From: Betaproteobacteria bacterium
GTDB lineage: Bacteria > Pseudomonadota > Gammaproteobacteria > Burkholderiales > SG8-39
NCBI GenBank assembly: GCA_019237595.1
Contig: JAFAGU010000360.1
Coordinates: 1-5,628, forward strand
DNA: 5,628 nucleotides
Direction of reading: 5' to 3'
Shown here: positions 1-5,185 of the stretch, in pieces
Layout of the letters: each line of letters starts with the position of its first letter
Numbering within the stretch: the first letter of the stretch is position 1
Position numbers and translations under genes: made by a program
Notes under the pieces: model-generated
Told to the model about the DNA's origin: nothing
Database searches by the model: none
The model's input: the letters and a program-made list of their open reading frames with translations, nothing else

Positions 1-52
1 TGCATCCACTGCCAGCGCGTGCAGGAAAACGAGCACGGCGGCCGCGGCGGGC
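1..52 (-). other. Left-edge sequence downstream of the oxidoreductase; possible start of a further operon gene
   Basis: These 52 bases follow the oxidoreductase stop in the direction of transcription and run off the window. On the minus strand one open frame reads PAAAAVLVFLHALAVDA, a hydrophobic stretch that could begin a membrane protein from the GTG at 36-34. A second possible start is the ATG at 5-3, which has a weak GGCAGTGG stretch just upstream. Neither start has a convincing Shine-Dalgarno sequence, and too little is present to identify a gene. Related lipid-methylation clusters in actinobacteria can carry a third gene (tmsC/bfaC), so an operon extension is plausible but not shown here. 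I see no terminator hairpin with a T-run. Confidence 0.2.
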
Positions 53-1381
53 CTAAGCTCTGAGCACGCACTTCTCGTAGAGGGTAGGGAAGGCGCCCGA
101 TGCGTCGTACCGCGCCTTGATCCGCGCATAGGCCGCGCCGGCGTATAGCCGGCCGAACTCCTCCTGCGGGAAGAAGCTGTCCGAGTAGAGCGACTTGATG
201 CCGCCGAGCTCGGCGACCTTGCGCTCGATGAGGCGGTTGAAATGACCGGCCGGATGCGCTTCGCGCGTGCGCTTCACGTCCCAGAAGCCGAAGTTCACGT
301 ACCAGTCGCTGCGCATCGGATAGAGCGTGAACGGCCGCCGCTGGAAGCCGATGGGACAGATCCACTGCGGCCACAGCGCGATGTTTTCCTCATAAAACGA
401 TAGAAATTCAGCCGCTCTCTGGATCGGAATGTCCACGTCCTGGATCACCGACTCGGAATGCAGGCCGAGCACGCGCTCGAGCCTCTTCGTCACGCCCGCG
501 GCGCTGTTCCAGCGCATGATCTTCGTGTAGGTCTTGGAGCCGAGCCTCTCCCTTCCGTAGACGAGCTTCCTGAGGAGCGGGTTCTGCGCGCCGACGTTCT
601 TCGAGCACCAGAACCAGTCGGTGTCCCAGCGCCAGAGGTAGTCCCGGACGGTCAGGTAGTCTTCCGGCCGCTCGGCGATCGAGCGGTAGTAGATCTTCTC
701 GAAGGTGTAGTCGCTCGTATACGGAGCGCGGTCGGTGAAATGCCCGAGCGTGAGGAAGAGCTTTCCCGGCTCGAAGACCACGCCGTCGACGAAATCCGCC
801 GCGCCCGCCTTCAGCAGCTCTTCCAGAGTCCTGAAAAAGACCGCTGGATCGGAAAAGGCGCGATGCTCGAGGTGCACGTAGGGCTTGACCGGAATGGTCT
901 TCGCCTTCACGCGCAGCGCGTAGCCGAGCGTGCCGTAGGAATTCGGGAATGCATGGAAGAGCTCCGCGTGCTCGTTCGCGGGCGTGGCCGTGACGATCCT
1001 GCCGTCGGCGAGCAGGACATCGCATTCGAGCACCGTGTCGTGCACGAGCCCGTGGCGGTGCGATGACGATTCGATGCCGACGCCCGCGAGCGCGCCGCCG
1101 AGCGTGATGGTCTTGAGCTGCGGGACCACGGCAGGCATGACGCCGTGCGGCAGGCAGGCGTCCACCAGCGCCTCGTAGGTGGCCATGCCCTCGCACTCGA
1201 CGTAATCACGCTCGACCGCGAGGACTTCGTTGAAGGCGCGCACATCGAGCCGGCGCCGCGCGCCGCCGGCGCGATCGCGGAAGAGGTTCGACGTGTCCTT
1301 CTGGAGCGCTACCGGCCCTTGCCCCGCCCTAAGCTGCGCGGCCAGCGACTCTTTCTTCTTTTCGTACCCCGCCCTGGTCAT
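53..1381 (-). CDS. FAD-binding oxidoreductase, DHCR24-like (TmsA/BfaA-type fatty-acyl methylene reductase candidate)
   Basis: This 442-residue flavoprotein belongs to the vanillyl-alcohol-oxidase/PCMH fold. The FAD-binding half is at residues 25-170. It opens with KDTSNLFR (28-35) and contains a glycine-rich stretch LGGALAGVGIESSSHRHGL (94-112), then LLADGRIV (123-130) and LFHAFPNSYGTLGY (141-154). GIESSSH, ADG, the P..SE/NE..LF stretch and GTLG closely resemble human DHCR24, which reduces a sterol side-chain double bond with FAD and NADPH. The C-terminal half is rich in aromatic residues, as in that family. Its gene lies directly after a CFA-synthase-family methyltransferase and overlaps it by 53 nt, the arrangement of tmsB/tmsA (bfaB/bfaA). 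I therefore infer that it reduces a 10-methylene fatty-acyl intermediate to a 10-methyl branch. The ATG at 1381 is chosen because the next plausible start would cut into the conserved N-terminal motif. No strong ribosome-binding site is visible, so translation may be coupled to the upstream gene. The stop is TAG. It could instead be a desaturase or oxidase acting on another methylated lipid. The family call is firm and the substrate is inferred. Confidence 0.87.
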   Translation of the reverse strand: MTRAGYEKKKESLAAQLRAGQGPVALQKDTSNLFRDRAGGARRRLDVRAFNEVLAVERDYVECEGMATYEALVDACLPHGVMPAVVPQLKTITLGGALAGVGIESSSHRHGLVHDTVLECDVLLADGRIVTATPANEHAELFHAFPNSYGTLGYALRVKAKTIPVKPYVHLEHRAFSDPAVFFRTLEELLKAGAADFVDGVVFEPGKLFLTLGHFTDRAPYTSDYTFEKIYYRSIAERPEDYLTVRDYLWRWDTDWFWCSKNVGAQNPLLRKLVYGRERLGSKTYTKIMRWNSAAGVTKRLERVLGLHSESVIQDVDIPIQRAAEFLSFYEENIALWPQWICPIGFQRRPFTLYPMRSDWYVNFGFWDVKRTREAHPAGHFNRLIERKVAELGGIKSLYSDSFFPQEEFGRLYAGAAYARIKARYDASGAFPTLYEKCVLRA

Positions 1382-2585
1382 AGAGGAAGTCGCGCGTCAT
1401 CGGGTAGCCCGAGCGGCCGACGGTGCCCTTGGAAAACACGATCTGGAAGAGGTGCGTGTGGCCGCCGGGAACGCGGAACATTTCTGCGCACCCGTAGAGG
1501 TAGACGCGCCAGATGCGGCGGAAGCGCTCGTTGAAGCGCCTGGGATCGAGCGCGCGCACGCGCTCCCAGTTGCGGTCGAAGCGCTCGGCCCAGTGGTCGA
1601 GCGTGATCGCGTAGTGCCGGCGCAGGTTCTCGACGTCGAGCACCTCGAGGCCCGCCTTTTCCATCTCCACGATCGTGTCGGCGAGGCTCGGGATCCACCC
1701 GCCCGGGAAGACGTACTTGCGGATGAAGAAATCGGTGTCGTGGCGCCCGACGTGGCCGATGAAATGGATGAGGCCGAGGCCCCCGGGCTTGAGGAGCCTC
1801 GCATGGGAGCGGATGACTTCGCCGAGCTGGTCGCGTCCGGCGTGCTCGAGGCAGCCGATGGAGACGACCTTGTCGAACTGCCGCGGGTGCGTGCGGAAGT
1901 CGGCGTGCATCTGCTCGACGTTGGCGAGCCCGAAGCGCTCGATCTGGCGACGCGCGTGCTCGGCCTGCGAGCCGGTGGTGTTGATGCTCGTGATGCGCGC
2001 CCCGTACTTCTGCGCGGCGTGGATGAGGAAGCCGCCGAATCCGCTCCCGACGTCGACGACGTCGTCGCCTGCCTTCAGCATCACCTTGCGCGCGACGTGA
2101 TCGGCCTTGTTCCGCTGCGCTTCCTCGAGCGTGCGCGTCGCGTCCGTCCAGTAGGCGCAGGTGTAGAACATGAGCGGGTCGTCGAGCCAGAGCTTGTAGA
2201 ACTCCGGCCCGAGCGCGTAGTGGAATTCTGCGTTGCGCCGCGCGCGTCCCCAGTGCGAGTTCTGGTACAGGAATTCGTGCCAGCGGTTGAGCCAGCGCAC
2301 GAGCGGCCTGGGGCGGTCCATGCCGCCCTGCATGCCGGCGGCGAGCGCCTTGGCGAGGCTGCCCTCGATGTCGATGTCGCCGTCGAAGTAGGACTCGAGG
2401 AAGCCGACGTGGCCGAAGAGCGCGATGCGCCAGTAGGCGCGCGGGTTCTTGAACACGATGGTGAACGCCGGATCCCCGGGCGCAGGGAATCCTCCGCCGC
2501 CCGCGAAGCGGACTGCAAAGGGAATGCCGGAGCGCTCCTTCACTTCGCGAAGCGCGCTTTCGACGTAGGCTCTCACTCTCGTCAT
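1329..2585 (-). CDS. Cyclopropane-fatty-acyl-phospholipid synthase family SAM-dependent methyltransferase (TmsB/BfaB-like)
   Basis: This 418-residue protein transfers a one-carbon unit from S-adenosylmethionine to the double bond of unsaturated phospholipid acyl chains at the inner membrane face. The N-terminal region (about 1-135) has the FKNPRAYWRIALFG and ESYFDGDIDIEG elements that precede the catalytic domain in this family. The Rossmann domain starts at VVDVGSGFGG (176-185, SAM motif I). Likely counterparts of the E. coli Cfa bicarbonate-site residues are all present: Cys143 in YTCAYW, Glu247 in SIGCLEHAG, His274 and Ile276 in IHFIG, and Tyr362 in VYLYGCAEMF. YVFPGGWIPS (291-300) and TLDHWAERF (328-336) are further family signatures. 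The length is a little above that of E. coli Cfa, with an extra tail after the IVFSKG motif. The downstream DHCR24-like reductase favours a methylene/methyl-branch product over a plain cyclopropane. This is the first gene of the minus-strand operon. The upstream sequence offers only a weak GGCGG, so the ATG at 2585 is probable but not proven. The stop is TAG. Alternative: an ordinary cyclopropane synthase. Confidence 0.9.
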   Translation of the reverse strand: MTRVRAYVESALREVKERSGIPFAVRFAGGGGFPAPGDPAFTIVFKNPRAYWRIALFGHVGFLESYFDGDIDIEGSLAKALAAGMQGGMDRPRPLVRWLNRWHEFLYQNSHWGRARRNAEFHYALGPEFYKLWLDDPLMFYTCAYWTDATRTLEEAQRNKADHVARKVMLKAGDDVVDVGSGFGGFLIHAAQKYGARITSINTTGSQAEHARRQIERFGLANVEQMHADFRTHPRQFDKVVSIGCLEHAGRDQLGEVIRSHARLLKPGGLGLIHFIGHVGRHDTDFFIRKYVFPGGWIPSLADTIVEMEKAGLEVLDVENLRRHYAITLDHWAERFDRNWERVRALDPRRFNERFRRIWRVYLYGCAEMFRVPGGHTHLFQIVFSKGTVGRSGYPMTRDFLYDQGGVRKEERVAGRAA

Positions 2586-2660
2586 TCTAGCCGCCCGATA
2601 GATTCGCCGGTATGTCTTCTGCTAGCGTTCTTGCGTCGAATTCCAGCTACATCACGACCC

Positions 2661-2912
2661 ATGGCGACCGACAAGGAACGGCGGGCCGCACCCCGCAAGC
2701 CCGCATCGAAAGCGGAGAGTGCCTTGCGCAAGCGTGCGGCGCCGAAAGCGAAGCCGCTCTCCGACGAGGAGCTCTACCGCCTCATCGCGGAGACGGCCTA
2801 CTACAAGGCGAAGGCGCGCGGCTTCGCGCCCGGCGGCGAAGTGCAGGACTGGATCGAGGCGGAGCGCGAGGTGCGCGAGCGCCTGCACCGCCCCGGCGCG
2901 GGCGCGCCATAG
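2661..2912 (+). CDS. Small DUF2934 domain protein with a basic N-terminal tail
   Basis: This 83-residue protein has two parts. Residues 1-33 are a low-complexity basic tail rich in Lys, Arg, Ala and Pro. Residues 34-75 form the DUF2934 motif: LSDEELYRLIAETAYYKAKARGF (33-55), then a PGGE turn and VQDWIEAEREVRERL. The DUF2934 pattern is a helix with I(A)E.AYY.AE.RGF, followed by G....DW..AE.E. I recognise this pattern, but its molecular function is not known. The basic tail could contact nucleic acid or acidic lipid head groups, which is only inference. The ATG at 2661 is chosen because it precedes the tail and the frame upstream has no better start. The ribosome-binding site is weak. The gene is divergent from the methyltransferase (75 bp between starts) and lies 87 bp before the Fe-S gene, so it may be transcribed alone or lead the plus-strand genes. 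The stop is TAG. A much longer open frame runs through upstream sequence in the same phase, but that part is antisense to the methyltransferase and is not coding. Confidence 0.8.
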   Translation: MATDKERRAAPRKPASKAESALRKRAAPKAKPLSDEELYRLIAETAYYKAKARGFAPGGEVQDWIEAEREVRERLHRPGAGAP

Positions 2913-2922
2913 CGGCTCGCCA

Positions 2923-2947
2923 TCGATTTCATCGCCAAATTCGATTT
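2923..2947 (+). repeat. Paired TCGATTT heptamers upstream of the Fe-S gene (possible operator)
   Basis: Two identical heptamers, TCGATTT, lie at 2923-2929 and 2941-2947, 18 bp apart start to start. The same stretch also forms an imperfect inverted repeat, ATCGATTT (2922-2929) against AAATTCGAT (2937-2945). It is noticeably AT-richer than its surroundings and sits about 50-75 bp before the Fe-S gene start, where a promoter or operator would be expected. I could not fit convincing -35/-10 hexamers; TATTGA at 2952-2957 is the closest -10 candidate and lacks a matching -35. A regulatory role is inference. Confidence 0.25.
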
Positions 2948-2975
2948 GCCCTATTGAGCAAGGGCGCCTAGGCTA

Positions 2976-2993
2976 GCCTCCTTTCAAGGAGGC
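2976..2993 (+). promoter_or_regulatory. Shine-Dalgarno sequence enclosed in a perfect hairpin before the Fe-S gene
   Basis: The strong ribosome-binding site AAGGAGG (2986-2992) ends seven bases before the ATG at 3000 and supports that start. The same bases form the 3' arm of a perfect inverted repeat, GCCTCCTT (2976-2983) and AAGGAGGC (2986-2993). As RNA this would fold as about seven pairs with a TTCA loop. The anti-Shine-Dalgarno arm therefore lies directly next to its target. An overlapping palindrome, GGCTAGCC (2971-2978), shares three bases with the 5' arm and could compete with it. No T-run follows, so this is not an intrinsic terminator. Folding is expected to limit ribosome access unless something opens it. 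The regulatory role is inference. Confidence 0.6.
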
Positions 2994-2999
2994 CCGCCG

Positions 3000-4331
3000 A
3001 TGCGCGAAGGGTCGCTCGAGGCGCCAACGCGCCATCCGCTCGACTGGAAAAACCCGGACTTCTACGACGCCGCAAAGGCCGAGAAGGAGCTCGAGCGCAT
3101 CTTCGACATCTGCCACGGCTGCCGCAGGTGCGTGAACCTGTGCACCGCCTTTCCGACCCTCTTCGACCTCGTCGATTCCTCCTCGACGATGGAGGTCGAT
3201 GGCGTCGCGAAGGCGGACTACGCGAAGGTGGTGGACCAGTGCTACCTCTGCGACATGTGCTACATGACGAAGTGCCCGTACGTTCCCCCGCATCCCTGGA
3301 ACGTCGACTTCCCGCACGTCATGCTGCGCGCGAAGGCAGTGCGATTCAAGCAGGGCGGCATCAGCTTGCGCGACAAGCTGCTCACCTCGACCGACACGCT
3401 CGGCAAGCTCGCCGGCATCCCGGTCATCACGCAAACGGTCAACGCAGTGAACAGGAATTCCTTTTCGAGGGGAATCCTCGAAAAGACCCTGCGAGTGCAC
3501 AAGGACAGGGAGCTCCCGCCTTTCGCGACGAAGAAGTTTCTGTCCGGTTTCTCGGCAAGCTCCTCCTTCCCAGTAAAGGACGGGAAGCTCACGCCCGGGA
3601 AAGTGGCGATCTTCTCCACCTGCTACGTGAACTACAACGAGCCCGGAATGGGCCACGACCTCCTCGCCATCCTCGCCCACAACGAGATCCCGTACGTCGT
3701 GGTGGAGAAGGAGGCCTGCTGCGGAATGCCCAAGCTCGAGCTGGGCGACCTCGATTCCGTTTCCTCCCTAAAGGACAGGAACATGCCGGCGCTGGCGGAG
3801 CTCGCGCGCGAGGGCTATGCGATCCTGACCCCGGTGCCCTCCTGCACGCTCATGTATAAGCAGGAGCTCCCCCTAATGTTCCCGGACGATCCGGTCACGA
3901 TCGCGGTGCGCGATGCGATGTTCGATCCGTTCGAATACCTGGTCGGAAGAAGGAAGGACGGCCTGCTCAAGACGGATTTCAAGCACCCGCTGGGAAAGGT
4001 GTCGTACCACATTCCCTGCCATTCGCGCGTGCAGAACATGGGGCAGAAGACGCGCGAATTCCTCGAGGCGATTCCCGGAACGAGCGTGTCGACGGTGGAG
4101 CGCTGCGCGGGCCACGACGGCACCTGGGGGGTGAAGGAGGAGTTCTTCGCCAACTCCATGAAGATCGGCCGCCCCGTGTTTCGGCAGATGGCGGAGCCCG
4201 CGCCCGACTACGTGTCCTCCGACTGCCCGATCGCGGGCCGGCATATCATGCAGGGTATCCGCGAAAGCGGCGGCACCAATGCAGAAAAGCTCCATCCCCT
4301 TTCCCTCGTTCGCAAGGCGTACGGCGTCTAG
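3000..4331 (+). CDS. GlpC/HdrD-like iron-sulfur protein: two [4Fe-4S] motifs and two CCG domains
   Basis: This 443-residue protein is a soluble electron-transfer subunit of the heterodisulfide-reductase/GlpC superfamily. Two ferredoxin-type cluster motifs lie near the N-terminus: CHGCRRCVNLC (38-48) and CYLCDMCYMTKCP (81-93). Two cysteine-rich (CCG) domains follow. The first uses Cys208 (STCYVN), Cys240-Cys241-Gly (ACCGMP) and Cys282 (PSCTLM). The second uses Cys340 (IPCHSR), Cys369 in RCAGHDG and Cys409 (SDCPIA), with Ala where the paired Cys of CCG would be. There is no signal peptide or membrane segment, so it is cytoplasmic or docks on a membrane partner. In GlpC the equivalent protein passes electrons from a flavoprotein dehydrogenase to quinone; no such dehydrogenase is in this window. 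From memory, close relatives in proteobacteria often sit beside rubrerythrin and DUF3501 genes, but neither is adjacent here. The start is set by AAGGAGG seven bases upstream. The stop is TAG and overlaps the next gene by 53 nt, suggesting co-transcription. The substrate is unknown. Confidence 0.9.
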   Translation: MREGSLEAPTRHPLDWKNPDFYDAAKAEKELERIFDICHGCRRCVNLCTAFPTLFDLVDSSSTMEVDGVAKADYAKVVDQCYLCDMCYMTKCPYVPPHPWNVDFPHVMLRAKAVRFKQGGISLRDKLLTSTDTLGKLAGIPVITQTVNAVNRNSFSRGILEKTLRVHKDRELPPFATKKFLSGFSASSSFPVKDGKLTPGKVAIFSTCYVNYNEPGMGHDLLAILAHNEIPYVVVEKEACCGMPKLELGDLDSVSSLKDRNMPALAELAREGYAILTPVPSCTLMYKQELPLMFPDDPVTIAVRDAMFDPFEYLVGRRKDGLLKTDFKHPLGKVSYHIPCHSRVQNMGQKTREFLEAIPGTSVSTVERCAGHDGTWGVKEEFFANSMKIGRPVFRQMAEPAPDYVSSDCPIAGRHIMQGIRESGGTNAEKLHPLSLVRKAYGV

Positions 4332-5181
4332 CCTGCTGGCGCTGCTCGCGCTCGGCGCGTGCGCGCTGGCGGGCGGCGAGCTGCCGCGCGGAAAGGCTCG
4401 CTTCGCCCTCATGGGCGACACCCCGTACTCGCCGGCGGAAGTCCGGCGCCTCGACGGCCTCATCGACGCCCTGAATGCCGAGCCGCTCGCGTTCGTCGTG
4501 CATGTGGGCGACATCACATCGGGCCGCGGACCCTGCACGGACGAATGGTTCGCCGCTCGCAAAGCGCAGTTCGCGCGTATTTCGGCTGCGTTCGTCCTTC
4601 TCCCCGGGGACAACGACTGGACCGACTGCCATCGGTCCGGGTTCGATCCGCTCGAGCGCCTGAGGGCGTGGCGCAAGGTCTTCTGCCCTTCCTCCACGAG
4701 TCATTTCAGGCTCGAAAGGCAGGAGGGCGAATACTGCGAGCACGTCCGCTGGACCTTCGGCGGGTTGCTTTTCGTGGCGCTGAATGTCCAGGGAAGCAAC
4801 AACAACCGCGGGCGCACGCCGGAAATGGATCGCGAGTACGAAGCGCGGATGGCGGCGGTCATGGCCTGGATCGACGACTCGGAGAAGGCGCTCGGCGAAC
4901 GCAAGCTGGAAGGGCTCGTCCTGCTGATGCAGGCGAATCCCTTCCTGAAGCCGCGCACCGGCGAAAGCGGCTTCGAGGGCTTGCTCGCCCGCCTGCGCGC
5001 CCTCGGGGCTGCGCATCCCGGGCGGGTCACGCTCGTGAACGGCGACACGCATACCTACCGGGACGACGAGCCGATCCCGGGCGTCCACCGGGTGGAAGTC
5101 TACGGCTCGCCCTTCGTGTCTTACCTGCGCGCCGCGGCGCAGGGCTCAACTCTAAGCGCCGAGCCGGCCGGCCAGTTCTAG
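4279..5181 (+). CDS. Predicted lipoprotein with a divergent metallophosphoesterase (calcineurin-like) domain
   Basis: This 300-residue exported protein starts with a basic region (Arg13-Arg14), a hydrophobic stretch (SSLLALLALGA, 17-27) and a lipobox LGAC with Cys28 as the lipidated residue. It is therefore probably a membrane-anchored periplasmic protein. The rest has the motif order of calcineurin-like phosphoesterases: FALMGDTPY (42-50), VVHVGDI (73-79), LLPGDNDWTDC (107-117) and VNGDTHTY (253-260). Each motif departs from the standard set: no His after the first Asp, GDND in place of GNH(D/E), and GDTH in place of GHxH. I recognise this as a proteobacterial family usually called hypothetical or metallophosphoesterase; its substrate is unknown. 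Cys86, Cys117, Cys136 and Cys153 could form disulfides in the periplasm. The ATG at 4279 lies inside the Fe-S gene and is preferred because the next in-frame ATG (4411) would remove the whole signal sequence. The stop is TAG. Phosphatase activity should not be assumed. Confidence 0.82.
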   Translation: MQKSSIPFPSFARRTASSLLALLALGACALAGGELPRGKARFALMGDTPYSPAEVRRLDGLIDALNAEPLAFVVHVGDITSGRGPCTDEWFAARKAQFARISAAFVLLPGDNDWTDCHRSGFDPLERLRAWRKVFCPSSTSHFRLERQEGEYCEHVRWTFGGLLFVALNVQGSNNNRGRTPEMDREYEARMAAVMAWIDDSEKALGERKLEGLVLLMQANPFLKPRTGESGFEGLLARLRALGAAHPGRVTLVNGDTHTYRDDEPIPGVHRVEVYGSPFVSYLRAAAQGSTLSAEPAGQF

Positions 5182-5185
5182 CTAG
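5178..5185. other. CTAGCTAG octamer forming both stop codons of the convergent gene pair
   Basis: The palindrome CTAGCTAG holds the TAG stop of the phosphoesterase-like gene (5179-5181) and, read on the other strand, the TAG stop of ccmI (5184-5182). The genes abut with no spacer, so any terminator for either transcript must lie inside the opposite gene. I see no hairpin with a T-run at the junction. Confidence 0.9.

Noticed and set aside
458..1066. Plus-strand open frame of about 200 codons inside the oxidoreductase gene
   Set aside because: It is fully antisense to a gene with clear FAD-binding motifs, and its low-complexity translation shows no recognisable motif.
1230..2660. Long plus-strand open frame running continuously into the DUF2934 gene
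   Set aside because: It is antisense to the well-supported methyltransferase and oxidoreductase. Its translation is Arg/Ala/Glu/Val-rich with no family motif, and only the part from 2661 matches a known domain. GC-rich codon bias creates such shadows.
2586..2660. Sigma-70 promoters in the divergent interval between the methyltransferase and DUF2934 genes
   Set aside because: Promoters must lie here or nearby, but I could not match a -35/-10 pair with acceptable spacing on either strand, so no site is annotated.
2895..2908. GGCGCG/CGCGCC inverted repeat at the end of the DUF2934 gene as a terminator
   Set aside because: It has a short stem inside the coding sequence, a two-base gap, and no T-run after it. 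Such repeats are expected by chance in GC-rich DNA.
2976..2993. The 2976-2993 hairpin as an intrinsic terminator for the DUF2934 gene or the lipid operon
   Set aside because: No run of T follows on either strand, and its 3' arm is the ribosome-binding site of the next gene, so a translational role fits better.
2973..3680. Minus-strand open frame of 235 codons opposite the Fe-S gene
   Set aside because: The plus strand carries all cysteine motifs and a strong Shine-Dalgarno sequence; the antisense product shows no domain.
4291..4362. Twin-arginine signal at the start of the phosphoesterase-like protein
   Set aside because: Arg13-Arg14 is followed by TASSLL without the rest of the Tat consensus, while the LGAC lipobox is well placed, so a Sec/lipoprotein signal is more likely.
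3873..5088. Large minus-strand open frames opposite the Fe-S and lipoprotein genes (3873-4697 and 4246-5088)
   Set aside because: They are antisense to genes with clear motifs, and their compositions are typical of GC-rich shadow frames.
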